64,000 nucleotides of DNA from Lumbricus terrestris (taxonomy: Eukaryota; Annelida; Clitellata; Crassiclitellata; Lumbricidae): contig OX457047.1 in the NCBI GenBank assembly GCA_949752735.1, positions 32,709,280 to 32,773,279 on the forward strand, given 5' to 3'. A model generated the notes under the pieces. The model saw only the letters and a program-made list of their open reading frames with translations. It made no database searches and was not told where the DNA came from. Both the position numbers and the translations under genes were made by a program. Below, piece by piece: positions 25,101-36,046 of the stretch. The stretch's first letter is position 1, and every line of letters starts with the position of its first letter.

Positions 25101-27257
25101 CACTAATTCACAACAATCACAACATTTTGGTCTTTTTTATCTAACTCTTCCAAGAACATTTTTGCCATTTATTACTGATATTAGTCATATTACCAATCTT
25201 CCTACCAAAAAGAAACTAAGTTAAACATTCTATGTCATGAAGCAACTACTACCGCTATTTGGGAACTTGTGCGAAAATGTTGCAGTATTTCGTTTTATCC
25301 TAATAACATTTTAAAAGCCAGTCTTTCATAAGTTCTAATTAAACAACAAGACAACAACAGATAGATGTGAAAATAGATGAAGACCGTTTTTGAATAAGGA
25401 TTTTTTTCTTTACAGGAGCTATGCTGCTCCACCATAAGCATGCAGCACCGTGACCTCTCTAGTCTCTACGCGCTTCACTATTATGCAGTGCCGTGCCTTT
25501 TCTGTCACTGGCCCTGCAATCTGGATTGGGTTCCCTGTGGAAATATGTCTAATGCTTAGAGCCTTTGAGACCATGTTCCATTCTACTCTTCAGACTGTTC
25601 TCCTTAGCCAGGGCTGAATCGAGAGCGCTTCTGAGTAGATGGTCTTGAAAGGGTGCTATATAAATTTCTTAAATTTCTAACATGAATGAATGAATGACCT
25701 GGATCGGATTGATCCCTGTGTTGCTAAGTTCTCTCCTCTGATCCACTCCGTGTGATCGTACGTTGTCATCGCGTACGGTATCTTTCCAATGTCCTTGACC
25801 GTGAACATGAGTCTCTTCGACGACTTGAGCACTGTAACAGCATCTCTGTGCGAGATGTCAAGGAAGCTGATGCCATTGACATCGAGAACTTGGTCACCAA
25901 CCTGCCACGGAATCAAATGGTACATAGTGTCACACCATGTATACCGTATCGTATTAACTGTGACTATAACACTGAAAATGCTCCACTTTGAAATAAATAA
26001 AGACATGTTTACAAGAATGCCTTAACACACAAATGAACACCATGGACTCACTTCAAATTCACATCTCAATGCAGTGGCATAGCCAGGAATTTATGATGTG
26101 GGGGGTTTATGGCCTAGCCGGGTGCCCTTTCTGACACCAACCCAACAGTATAACAGTAAATAAGAAGGGAATAAAGTAACAAAGGGAATAAAGTAAGAAA
26201 ATTAATTGTTACTACAAGCAATTGTTTTGTTTTTCTTATTGAAGAGGATAAATAACCTTTAAAAAACCTTTTTTCCTAGGCCAATCGGGAGTTTTAACCC
26301 CCGAAACACCCCCTTGTCTACGCCACTGTCTCGATTTGACCATGCACACTTAAAACATTCAATAATAGTACTTAGCAACAACAAAAATAAAAATGCATTT
26401 ATCAAAATTACAAGAAATTGTACTTCTGAGGTTTTCTACAGAAGCAGCAGTCACCAGATTGATCGCCTCAAATCTCCATGTCCATGTTTACAAGACTCAC
26501 GAATATAATTCCAAAACCGGAAAAAGATCACTGGTATCCGATAAATGCTTCTATTACAGTGTACCACATGATTTAAATACCATAAAAAATGCATCCCCTG
26601 TTTCGTAAATATTTTAGAATAAGTGTTCTAATGATATCTGCAGCAACTGTGATACCTTCAGACCAGCATGGTTTGCAGCAGAGCCTCGATCCACTCCACT
26701 AATATAGATACCGAGACCAAATTCCTTTCCCCCTCTGATCATGATGCCCATTGATCGCGACCCACTAACCGACAAATTCACCTGGAAATAGACACACAAA
26801 GCACCAAATTATAACTAAACAATGCAATCTAACAATACAATTTAACAAAAAATATCATGACCTTGGAAGTCATAATTATTCGAGAAATATCATTTTACGG
26901 GTAACCCTTAAAATTTTCATTAACCGATATTTTTATTTAGTTTTTATTCATTTCTTGCATTTGCTATAGCGCCCCTTCAAGATCCCCACTCAGAGGCACT
27001 CCCGACTACAGAGTGGACGCTTAATCGGAGTGTCATGAGGTTGAACCATCCGGCTCCAAGGTGCCAAACCCACCACTACACCACCATGCCCCACACTACA
27101 CCACCGTGCCCCTCATGGTTATATACAAACCACCACTACTACTACCACCATTACCATCATCATCATCATCATTGTCGTCGTCGTCATTAACATCAATAAT
27201 CATGGGCTATACTACTGTAACTACTACTACTACCACTACTGCCATTACCACTACCAC

Positions 27258-27322
<65 letters not shown>

Positions 27323-27385
27323 TCAGTGTTTTAAGAAATAAATGTGCTTTATAATGAAAAAAGTATGTAAGTATCGGGTAGACAG

Positions 27386-27476
<91 letters not shown>

Positions 27477-30400
27477 CAGAAGTAGCAGTAGTGGTAGTAA
27501 CGATATTAAAAATGAGTTGCTGACTGAAGTTGAGAACACTCCACCTTTCTCTCATCCATCCCCTTCAGAAGCATCAATCCACTTTTCCTTGCATCAGCCG
27601 CTTCGTATCTTGACGACAAGTCAATTTCTGGAGGAGGGGATGTTGTTCGGCCCCGTCTGTCTGCCCAGACGTACTCCTGGTGGGTCTCGTAGGCACCGGG
27701 AACCCGACCCACATGACAAACCTCGAAACTGAGTTGATACGATGACGATATGATCTGTAAACAATCAGCAATCATGTTGTGAATACGCTACAGAATTATT
27801 AAGAAAGAGATGGATTAATGAGTAAATCAACATAAATCAATTTATAAGCCAATCAGTACTTCTGATTGCAATGCTGGTTTCAACTATCAAATGGATCTTA
27901 GGAACTTATAGTCTTAGAAATCTGAAAAAGCACTCCACATGTTGTAATCTAATTGCCCGCAACCACTGATACTCTTCTAATCCAAGCAATCTCGTGACCC
28001 AGAGAAATCAGAACACTAATTACTTTGAATAGTTGTTCAGTAATGATATGCAGAATGAGAATTGTAGAAAAATAAGTGAGGTGATCAGACGTTGATTTTT
28101 TTGGAGTCGGGATATGCAGTGAAGACTTACTCTTGGGGGTACTAAGAAAGACTGGAGGGGTTGAACCCTCTCGACCTCACAGAAATTCTCACCCTGATGG
28201 TATGCAAAGGGAAAAATCCACAAAATTCTATTAGATCTGACAGCAAACTTCAACCTTTTATGCTAATAAACTTAACTATAGTTAAATTTTGGCACATGAA
28301 ATCCAACAATATATTGTGTACCAGGTATGTACGTCTAAGCATTTGTCGTAACGTATCTTCAAGATTTCTACTTAGAGGTGCTCTCGACCACAGCACAGAC
28401 ACTGAATCTGAGTTTCACACCAAAGCACATGAGCAATTGCCAGTGAAGGATTTGCTCAGGCTCCCCACTCGGCAGCTTGAGGTGGATTCAGACACGCAAC
28501 TTTCCAGCTCTGATCTAATGACTATTTGTGCTTCCAACGAATCTCTTACCTCCATTATGCATATCAACTGCAGAAGCATCATCTCCAAAACATCAACCAT
28601 CACTGATTTACTCTATCAACTGTCTATTGATATTCTTGCGATTACGGAAACATGGTTGGAGGAAAGCTCGATTAATTCTGTGCATATACCAGGTTATAAT
28701 CTTTTGCATAGAATTAGAAAAACTGGCCAGGGAGGAGGTGTTGGTTTTGCAATAAAGGACCATATTAAGTATGAGGAATTGGAAATCCCTTTTGACTGTC
28801 AGTCACATTGCTCCTATGAGGCTTTATTTTTACGCTTTCCTCAATCTGATCGGTCTTACTTTACTATTGGTGTTATATATAGGCCCCCTGGCCAGAATGT
28901 TCTTACTTTCAACGACGAATTTGCTCAGCTCTTGTCCTCACTCTCAACCAAACCTAAAGACATTTTTATTTTGGGTGACTTTAATATTGACTTGCTAAAG
29001 ATTCATAATCATATTCCGACTTCTAATTTCCTAGATGTTATGTCGTCCTTCCACTTCCTACCAGCTATTACCCAACCTACAAGAATTACTTGCACCTCCT
29101 CAACTCTTATTGATAATTTCTTCTCCAATAGAACTTCAAAAATTGTGGACTCATTTATTATTGCATCTGACATATCTGATCATCTTCCAATCCTTGTGAG
29201 ACTTAAACTTATTCCTGCCAAAGAAGCAACTATTGACTACCAAACTACTCGTAATGTCAATCCAGCATCTTGTGAGCATTTTAGAACTTTATTATCTAAC
29301 ATTGATTGGTCTGAAGTTAGTCACTCCTGCGCTTGCAATGATCCTGATGGCTCCTATGCACTATTCTTATCTTTAATTAAAACTGCCTATAACACAGCAT
29401 TTCCTCTCAAACGTAAACTTATAAAACCATATAAGAAACTAAATCAACCATGGATGACTCCTGGCCTACTTAAGTCATGTAAATATAAGTCTAAACTACA
29501 CCTAAAATTTGTCAAGAACCCTTCACCTGAAAATAAAACTAAATTCACTTCATATAGAAATAAATTTAAAACAATTCGAATCAAAGCTGAAAAGCAGTAT
29601 TATGAATCTGAATTTCTAAAATATAATCATGATCTAAAAAAGACTTGGCAATTAATCAGAAATATTATAAACACAAAGGACAAGAATATTAGCATTACAA
29701 ATCTTTGCATTAATGGTGAGAGTGTGACAGATGCTAGTATCATATCTGAGAAATTTAATAACTATTTTGCCAATGTTGCTCAAGATCTTGTCAATAAGAT
29801 ACCTGATTCCACGAATACGATCCATACATATCTCAATCCACCAATTCCAACATCTTTTGCCATCTACCCTACTTCTCCTACTGAACTGTTATCAATTAAT
29901 CATAGTCTTAAAATTTCTCATTCTTCAGGTCTTGATGAGATAGACCCAACTATTATGAGTCCCTTATTAGAACTCGTTGCTGACCCTTTGGCTGAAATCA
30001 TCAATTGCTCTCTGTCTACGGGCATTGTTCCATCTGCTCTAAAAATAGCCAAGGTTATACCAATATATAAACAAGGTAATAAAGAAGAACTTGTGAATTA
30101 TAGACCTATTTCTATCTTACCTTTTTTTTCCAAATTTATTGGAAAAAGTTATGTATTCAAGATTATTTAATTACTTTACCAAAAAGAATATTCTACATGA
30201 TTCTCAACATGGCTTCCAACCAGGTCACTCTACTTCCATGTCACTTCTCAATATCCAGGATAATATATCCTCTATAATTGATCGAGGTGAATTTGCATTG
30301 GGCATATTTATTGACATTGCAAAAGCTTTTGATTCTGTTAATCATGATATTTTAATTTCTAAATTGCTTAATATTGGAGTAAGAGGTATTGCCCTTGATT

Positions 30401-32960
30401 GGTTTAGAAGCTATCTTGAAAATAGAATGCAACAGGTCTCTTGCAATGGTTCATTATCCAAAATCAATTTGATCAAATTTGGTGTTCCACAAGGGTCTAT
30501 TCTTGGACCCCTCCTTTTCTTACTTTTTATCAATGACCTTCCCAACGCCTCCCCTTTACTGCGCTTTGTTCTATTTGCGGACGATACTAACATTTTTGCC
30601 TCCCATAAATCTTATGAATTACTTTTTCAAATGATGAATCATGAGCTCTTACACGTTGTTGATTGGTTCCGAGTTAATAAGCTCTTCTTGAATCTTAGTA
30701 AAACAAACTATATCTTATTTTGCTCCCATCGTAAACCAATTCCTGACATAAAATTAACAATTTCTATGGACAACTTCAATATACCCCAAGTAATATCAAC
30801 TAAATTCTTGGGTGTCCATGTTGACCAATTTCTAACTTGGAAGGTGCATATTGAAAACATATCTAAAAAGATAGCTAAAAGTGTCGGTATCTTGACCCGT
30901 ATTGCTTATATGCTACCACCTCGAATTAGACTTAACTTATATTACTCTATTATCCATCCATATCTTTCATATTGCAATATTGTTTGGGCTTCTAACTACT
31001 CTTCTCGACTTATAAGACTAACCTCACTTCAAAACAGAGCTGCTAAAATTATTATGGGTCTCTCTCGCCGTTCTCATTCACATCTCCTCTTAGCTAAATT
31101 AAGAATACTTACCATCGATCAGATAAGAATCATGCAAACGTCTGAACTTATGTTCAAACATATGCATAATCTTTTGCCTCATGCCTTTGCTGATTTCTTT
31201 ACTCTAACCTCTGCTTTAGTTCCCTATAACTTGAGATCCTCACTTAATTACAGAAGGATTATCACTAGAACTAATACCCGCTTGTTCTCAATTAAAAGTG
31301 CGGGTCCTAGGACCTGGAATAACTTACCCTTGTCTATTCAGAATTCCCTCTGCTTCACCTTGTTTAAACGTAAACTTAAAAGTCATTTACTTCATGCTGT
31401 CTCCTGATAAATCTACCGATCACCATCTATGTTAATAAATATTTATATTCTTTTATTTTAAAGACTTCGAAATTGACTCACTCAACATCACCTTTTTACC
31501 TTTTCCCAGGATGTAGTTAACTAGTTAAGTTAATAATTAATCTTTATACCTGGTACTTTATAATTTGCATAACCTGTTGCTGTTTATTTCAACTTGTATT
31601 TGGGAAACCCTGCCAGTGGGACAATAGTCCCTTAGGGGTTCTCTCCTTTTGCTTTCTGTTTGTTCCTATATCCTTTGTATGTAATAAAGATGTTTTGTCA
31701 ATTGTCACGTTAAGCAATAAAAACTGTGGTTATGGTTATGGTTAGGTACCGAACATACCCCTACACCACAGCGCCCCACAATGTAAAGTGTGCCTCACAA
31801 TGAAGATATGCACCATTACATAACATATTACATAATTAACTCCATTACACCATTCTATTACATATTACCTTCATTACACCATTACATAGTACATGCATTA
31901 CACCATTACATATTACCTTCATTACACCATTACATATTACCTTCATTACACCATTGCATATTACTTTCATTACACCATTACATATTACATTCATTACACC
32001 GTTACATATTACATTCATTACACCATTACATATTACATTCATTACACCATTACATATTATCACCCTTACACCATTACATATTACATTCACTACACGATTA
32101 CATATTACCTTCATTACACCACTACATATTGCCTTCATTACACCATTACATATTACATTCACTACACCATTACATATTACATTCATTACACCATTACATA
32201 TTACCTTCATTACACCGTTACATATTACATTCATTACACCATTACATATTACCTTCACAGCTTCATTGTTGGTGATATGCTTGAACGAAATACCATTGAC
32301 AGCAACAATCTGATCTCCAGGCAGTAATCCATGTCGGTCGGCTACAGAATTCTCATCAACACTGGACACGTATATCCCAAGACCATACTCAGCTCCACCC
32401 CGTATGCTCAGTCCCAACCCACGACCTGGGTCGTACTGCGACCGACCAACCCATATCCGCCGGACCGGATTGATCAGGCCTGCCTCCCAGTTCGGCAAAT
32501 CCACAGAGGAGATTGGACGTGGCAAGGAGTAACCATTGTAACCAGTTCGAGGCAAAGACCTCGTCTTCCTCGTTGAAACAACACCGTTCGACACCGGCAG
32601 CCTGTCTAAAGAAGCAGATCCATTATGACCCTCACGTCTTCCGCTTTGACTCCACGAATCCAGCACCCCATCCACAAGTCCATCGATCACCACCCGATCG
32701 TTCTTCCGAGGAACACTCCTCTCCAGGAGTCGGTCATACATGGCCACGTGCGATCGCGGAATGAGCTTCCGCAGCTTTCCGATCAGCTGACGCTTGGCAC
32801 GGGTATCGAGCAGACGGTTGAGAGAGTTCGCCAGTTCGGTGATGCTGTCCGACGTGAAGTAGGAATTGATTATTTTGGCGAACTCAGCCTGCTCGTGCAC
32901 GTTTAACACGTCACTGATGGCCGCCTTCAGGCGTCGTATGTTTCTGCTGCTCGCAGTCAT
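16135..32960 (-). CDS. WHRN: Whirlin-like PDZ scaffold (13 exons identified)
   Basis: Multi-domain PDZ scaffold; in vertebrates whirlin acts in stereocilia, photoreceptors and neurons (Usher complex). Exons, minus strand: 32960-32253, 27754-27545, 26781-26656, 25901-25699, 24140-23925, 23448-23350, 22773-22663, 20645-20520, 19913-19743, 19323-19244, 18467-17666, 17152-16964, 16320-16135 (TGA). Domains in order: harmonin-homology HHD1 (ISDVLNVHEQAEFAKIINSY), PDZ1 (LGLSIRGGAEYGLGIYVSS), PDZ2 (MGIMIRGGKEFGLGIYISG and VGDQVLDVNG), HHD2 (LLTKKELTKMKHYLSEYQDS), a long low-complexity linker (exons 6-11), then PDZ3 (LGIAIEGGANTRQPNPKIAK) reaching the C-terminus, as in vertebrate whirlin. About 1,070 codons against 907 in human. 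All joins keep frame except exon 4 to 5: exon 4 ends with 2 extra bases and exon 5 starts in phase 0, so a small exon (3n+1 nt, perhaps about 40 nt by length comparison) is probably missed. Confidence 0.92.
16385..16480 (+). repeat. SINE/LINE 3'-tail fragment with (GAAT)n/(TTAA)n end
   Basis: GGGAGCGCCTCTGGGTAG then GTGCTATAAAAATGC, ending in GAATGAATG. It lies in the last intron of the whirlin gene, about 65 bp upstream of the final exon on the gene strand. Confidence 0.75.
17205..17465. repeat. AT-rich tandem repeat of about 60 bp
   Basis: Three clear and one or two decayed copies of a unit containing TTAATTAATAACTAGA and AAATTAACAATTACACTC. It lies in the whirlin intron between exons 11 and 12. 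Confidence 0.85.
20325..20400 (+). repeat. SINE/LINE 3'-tail fragment
   Basis: GGGAGCGCCTCTGAGTGG, then AGAGGTGCTATAAAAATTC and GAATGAAT. It lies in the whirlin intron after exon 8. Confidence 0.75.
20700..22260 (+). mobile_element. 5'-truncated RTE-like LINE with 12-bp target duplication
   Basis: Reverse-transcriptase frames on the plus strand: KKGKSPGTDGITGEMIQAGG, QAGFRKDRSTVQQI, FIDFQKAFDSI (motif A), TRQGDPISP (motif B), LRFADDIDLL (catalytic FADD), YLGSLLTW, then a C-terminal RRGRPNREWIDDIKEW. The body is broken by frameshifts near 20,945, 21,855 and 22,045 and lacks the endonuclease, so it is inactive. It ends in an ATGATGATG tail. AAGCTGTACTTA occurs at 20,688-20,699 and again at 22,261-22,272, a perfect 12-bp target duplication. 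It sits opposite in strand to whirlin, about 55 bp from exon 8. The RTE assignment rests on motif style only. Confidence 0.88.
22505..22590 (+). repeat. SINE/LINE 3'-tail fragment
   Basis: ACGAGCGCCTCTGAGTAG then AAGAAGCGCTAAATAAG. Whirlin intron 7. Confidence 0.7.
22962..23042 (-). repeat. SINE/LINE 3'-tail fragment, minus orientation
   Basis: ATTCATTCGATGGACTTG, TATAGCGCCCTTCC and AAGAGCACTCCCAGCCCAGC are the reverse of the tail module with its GAAT run. Whirlin intron 6. Confidence 0.7.
23695..23875 (+). mobile_element. LINE 3' end (decayed RT C-terminus) joined to the shared tail
   Basis: A decayed GP.IWNGLP-like stretch (CCCACCATCTGGAATGGCCT) is followed by GGGCTGGGAGTGACTCAGAG and AAAGAGGTGCCACACC, ending AGAATGAAT. 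It shows that the tail module of the SINEs is the 3' end of a LINE. It ends about 50 bp from whirlin exon 5. Confidence 0.7.
24365..24680. repeat. (AAT)n microsatellites
   Basis: Two interrupted AAT/TAA tracts at about 24,375-24,450 and 24,645-24,675 in the whirlin intron between exons 4 and 5. Confidence 0.9.
25405..25698 (+). mobile_element. LINE 3' end with shared tail, abutting whirlin exon 4
   Basis: CCTGCAATCTGGATTGGGTT encodes a decayed IWIGFP motif (LINE RT C-terminus). It is followed by the tail module (GAGAGCGCTTCTGAGTAG, AAGGGTGCTATATAAAT) and a GAATGAATGAATGA run that ends exactly at the whirlin exon 4 donor. On the gene strand the intron therefore starts GTCATTCATTCATTC. Confidence 0.8.
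26072..26328. mobile_element. hAT-like MITE, CAGTGGCATAGCC termini
   Basis: The left end is CAGTGGCATAGCCAGGAAT and the right end is CTTGTCTACGCCACTG, inverted. Flanks TCTCAATG and TCTCGATT agree at 6 of 8 positions. It shares its termini and the GGGGGTTT / AAACCCCC inner segments with the MITE at 44,548. Whirlin intron 3. Confidence 0.85.
26955..27105 (-). repeat. SINE, minus orientation, internally deleted
   Basis: TTTGCTATAGCGCCCCTTCA, CTCAGAGGCACTCCCGACTA and AGTGTCATGAGGTTGAACC, then CACTACACCACCATGCCCCA. The centre of the SINE is missing. Whirlin intron 2. Confidence 0.75.
27135..27480. repeat. Compound trinucleotide microsatellite
   Basis: CAC/CAT/CTA tracts, an AAT tract at about 27,260-27,322, and a long (AGT)n tract at about 27,388-27,475. 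It ends about 65 bp from whirlin exon 2. Poly-Leu or poly-Thr frames across it are artefacts. Confidence 0.95.
28350..28505 (-). repeat. SINE, minus orientation, 3' and body part (split by a LINE)
   Basis: CTTAGAGGTGCTCTCGACCA, GAGCAATTGCCAGTGAAGG and GGCAGCTTGAGGTGGATTC. The rest of the SINE (CGAACATACC, CTACACCACAGCGCCCCAC) resumes at about 31,745, so the LINE at 28.5-31.74 kb inserted into this SINE. Confidence 0.8.
28506..31744 (+). mobile_element. Nearly complete CR1/Jockey-like LINE (endonuclease plus reverse transcriptase)
   Basis: An open frame from about 28,518 encodes an APE-type endonuclease (INCRSI, ITETW, VIYRPPG, GDFNIDLL, SDISDHLPI), a linker, and RT onset (KVIPIYKQGNKEELVNYRPI). 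A single 1-nt frame change near 30,130-30,145, beside a T8 run, moves to the frame that runs to 31,407: QHGFQPGHST, FIDIAKAFDSVNHD, GVPQGSILGPLLF, LFADDTNIFA, and a C-terminal SAGPRTWNNLPLSIQ. The 3' UTR follows, with a TGGTTATGGTTATGGTTA tail at about 31,725-31,743. It sits in whirlin intron 1 on the opposite strand. Only one frame break was seen, so it is young or recently active. The clade is judged from motifs. Confidence 0.92.
31745..31785 (-). repeat. SINE tRNA-like head, remaining part
   Basis: CCGAACATACCCCTACACC then CAGCGCCCCAC, the head end of the SINE interrupted by the LINE to its left. Confidence 0.7.
31850..32252 (-). repeat. 24-bp minisatellite made of copies of the whirlin exon 1 splice donor region
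   Basis: About 17 copies. On the gene strand the unit is GAAGGTAATATGTAATGG plus TGTAAT. It begins exactly at the 5' splice site of whirlin exon 1 (exon end 32253), and about five further copies keep AAG|GTAATATG intact; others read AATGTAATATG. The period is divisible by 3 and the frame stays open through the array (repeating VICNGVMN). Confidence 0.93.
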
Positions 32961-32999
32961 GACTCTCGCCTTTGCTGGGTGTGCAGCGTTTGCTCCTTA

Positions 33000-34660
33000 A
33001 TATTTAATCGCTCTGTTCCAGGTGTAACTCCATCTGGTGGATGGATTGGCAGGCAAGCGAGTGGTGGGTCTTCAGGTATGCTGCCAAGAGCAGTGAAACT
33101 AGAGTCAGGCAAAAGGGTTTGCTATGAATTCGCACATATTCCCCAGACGTTCAGATTTTGGAAGAAACGAACTCAGATGTGACATATGAAACCAACTTCA
33201 AAGACATAATGTTTCCAAAGTTAGGCTTGCTTGCTGTTGCTAAATATTGTAAAATATTAGCACTGCTGTCAATGCAAGCTCTGTCCATCACAGGCAGGTT
33301 GACAATGAGAACGTTCTTATGAAAAATAACTAAGTCTATTCACTCAAAACTGTTCAAGGAATACTGAGTGTAGCCTCAGCTGAGTGCTGACAAATCACAA
33401 CGTAAAGAGCACATATCCTGTAAACTTCAGTGAATCTTGTTCTGTCAAAACTGTCATTTATCATTAAGCAATAATTAATTTTGATTAAAATTTTCAAGCT
33501 TGTTCAACCTATTATTTTCATAAATTTTATTATTTTCATAAATTCTTTTTCTGCGCCAGAACCAAATGTGTTTCTTAATTAAGTCTTCATCCAGGATGTG
33601 GTAGTTCGACCCATATGAATGGCATGATTGCCATGTAAAAATGCCTTGTTCACATCATCCTGGCATAAAATGTTATGTGTGATCCAACACTGTTAAACTC
33701 AAAGTATTCAGAGTGGCTTGTATAAGTTACTGTACTCAGGCATTTGCACTGCACTTGCAACAAGTATTTCACAATCCAAACTGAATTGAATTCCACAAAC
33801 TGAAGCTTTCCTTGCAGCCCCAATCAATCTTGCCATGTTAAAAATCATCCTTTCTCAGACACTTGCCAACAAAATAATCTTTTGAGAAATAATCCTTCGC
33901 AATATTCCATTGTGATGTCATTGTTTTTATAATCCAGCATCAAGATATTTTTCTCTTCAAATCATGTCTCAGTGAGTATCAAAGAAACCTTGAAAGCTGA
34001 AGATCACACTTCAGCTCACCACACTAATGCTTACATCATCGTAATCTCACCATGAAGATGATTTATATTCCAAGGAAAATTATGCCGACTTGCCAAGTCC
34101 TCAGTAAAATGTATCCTCAGCTAATAGTGACTGGCAAGACTATTATATCCATTCATAATCTTGTGCATCTACAAACCATAAAATCCTTCACTGTACAATA
34201 CACTAATCTGCAGCAGATGCAGACACAGCAACTTGAAAGTCAACACTGAAGAAGAGAATAATTATAAATAGCTAGGCCAGCTGCAAAGTACATTTAGTAT
34301 TCTCTGGTATTGATTGGCATGGCCAATCATTAGGGGGCCATCCAACACTGTCAAGTCGGTTCAATATTCACATTCGGATATATTGACTATTCGGTATGGA
34401 AAGCCTAAGGTGAAACAATTATTTCAACCTTTTGCATACCTTCAAAGCAGTTTCTTAAAGAAGCATAAATCAATAAGAGTTTTGTCTGAAGTAAGTAAGC
34501 ATACATTGCCTCGTATTAAACAAATTGCATATTAGATCAGCCTCAGCCACAGACTGAAACACAGACTCCACTTCTTCAGGAACGCAGCTCAAGCTCTAGA
34601 TAGTGTTACCAAATAATTAATTGCAAAACAGCTAGACGCAATTTGAGATTTTCTGGTGTC
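33000..34660. other. Spacer upstream of whirlin, no recognised gene
   Basis: AT-rich sequence between the divergent whirlin and COX5A genes. It should contain the whirlin promoter and any 5' UTR exon, but I could not place a transcription start. Confidence 0.5.

Positions 34661-34663
<3 letters not shown>

Positions 34664-34705
<42 letters not shown>
34664..34705. repeat. (TA)n microsatellite
   Basis: About 21 TA repeats in the whirlin-COX5A spacer. Confidence 0.97.
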
Positions 34706-34707
<2 letters not shown>

Positions 34708-34931
34708 GTTTTATTGAGTTCTTGCTGATGACATAGGAGGTTAACTCATGTGAAATTTAAAAATCTTAGTGCAACAGGTCATCTTAGTTATGGTGAGGAA
34801 ATGTGTGCACAGCAATATGGTTTCTCAATACTTCAAGCCCATTTGCTGAAATGGCTAAAACTAGTTTGAAGTTTTGCAATGATTGCTTGGATAGATTACT
34901 CATGATGTGAAGTTTAAAACATTAGTTAGTT

Positions 34932-35710
34932 CAGTGATTCCCAACCTTTTTTGGCTTGCGGCACACTAAGAAAGAATACAAATTTTCGCGGCACACTTAA
35001 TAATAACCAATTTTTAAAAATCTATTTGTCACTATTATTAGTCAGTCAGCAGATCAAATTGAAACAAAGCTCCAGAGAAGATAATCATACTCGCATTTCA
35101 TGTCAATTCTAAGAAATCTCTCCCTCATTTTACAATTGATTTTAGCTGCAGCTGAAAATTCAAATTCACAAAACCATGAAGATGCAAATGGCAGAAGAAT
35201 TTTGACTGCTCTTCAACTGACAGAAGGATATGATTTTTGAAAGCAAAACTCATCCAAACTCTTTTAGAAAAATGTTGACTGATAAAATTTGCCATTTCGT
35301 AATTCAATGAGCTGTTCTTCATCCTCGGTTGCAAGATTTGTTGTTTCGCCAATTACAAATGGGACTGATTACCCAGTCAAAATTGTTGAATGCAAGCGAA
35401 GGGAAGTAATGTTGTACTGCCGGTTGTAGTTGTATCAATGTGTTTAGCATTTCAAGCGCAATTTTCTTCTTTCACTGAGATTCATTGAACGTTTGGAAAA
35501 CAATCAAGGCTTCATTTGGAGATCTTAACCTGCTACAGTGTGAGAGATTAAGACCAACTGACTTAAGTTTTGATGTTGCAGTGATGATGTTTTTGAATAT
35601 TTTGTTTGGAACCATTATTAATTAACAGCATATTAGATTTTTCCCGCGGCACACTTGCAAAGTTCTCGCGGCACACTAGTGTGCCGCGGCACACAGGTTG
35701 GGAATCACTG
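34932..35710. mobile_element. hAT-like element, 779 bp, with perfect 8-bp target duplication
   Basis: The left end is CAGTGATTCCCAACC and the right end is GGTTGGGAATCACTG. AGTTAGTT lies on both sides (34,924-34,931 and 35,711-35,718). Next to each end are repeats of CGCGGCACACT. No transposase was recognised inside; a 75-codon minus-strand frame near 35,125-35,352 has no clear family. The element is best called non-autonomous. Confidence 0.92.
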
Positions 35711-35973
35711 AGTTAGTTAGTGATTTAAGTTACCTAACATAAAAAAGAGAAATGGTGTGAAAATAGAATTTCCGTGTTTTAGTCCTTTTGGGGTCCCGTA
35801 GTAAAATAACTTAAGATTGTATGGTAAATGACTTGGTCAATACACTTGCTGAGTAATTGGTGCTTGTAAGAAAATGTCATGGAGAAATACGAAAAAGTGA
35901 CAAATTTTGAATAATTATTTGACCAGCTGCTTACCATACCAAACATACAATCGAAACAGGATCATCAAATGAA

Positions 35974-35976
<3 letters not shown>

Positions 35977-36043
<67 letters not shown>
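35977..36043. repeat. (TA)n microsatellite
   Basis: About 33 uninterrupted TA repeats. Confidence 0.97.

Positions 36044-36046
<3 letters not shown>

Noticed and set aside
27207..27555. Poly-Leu and poly-Thr open frames.
   Set aside because: They are microsatellite artefacts.
28161..28517. The upstream part of the long LINE frame as protein coding.
   Set aside because: This part is intron and SINE sequence that happens to be open; the endonuclease domain starts after about 28,518.
31790..32327. Long plus-strand frames rich in His/Tyr/Leu (for example repeated LHHYIL).
   Set aside because: They are translations of the 24-bp minisatellite on the other strand of whirlin.
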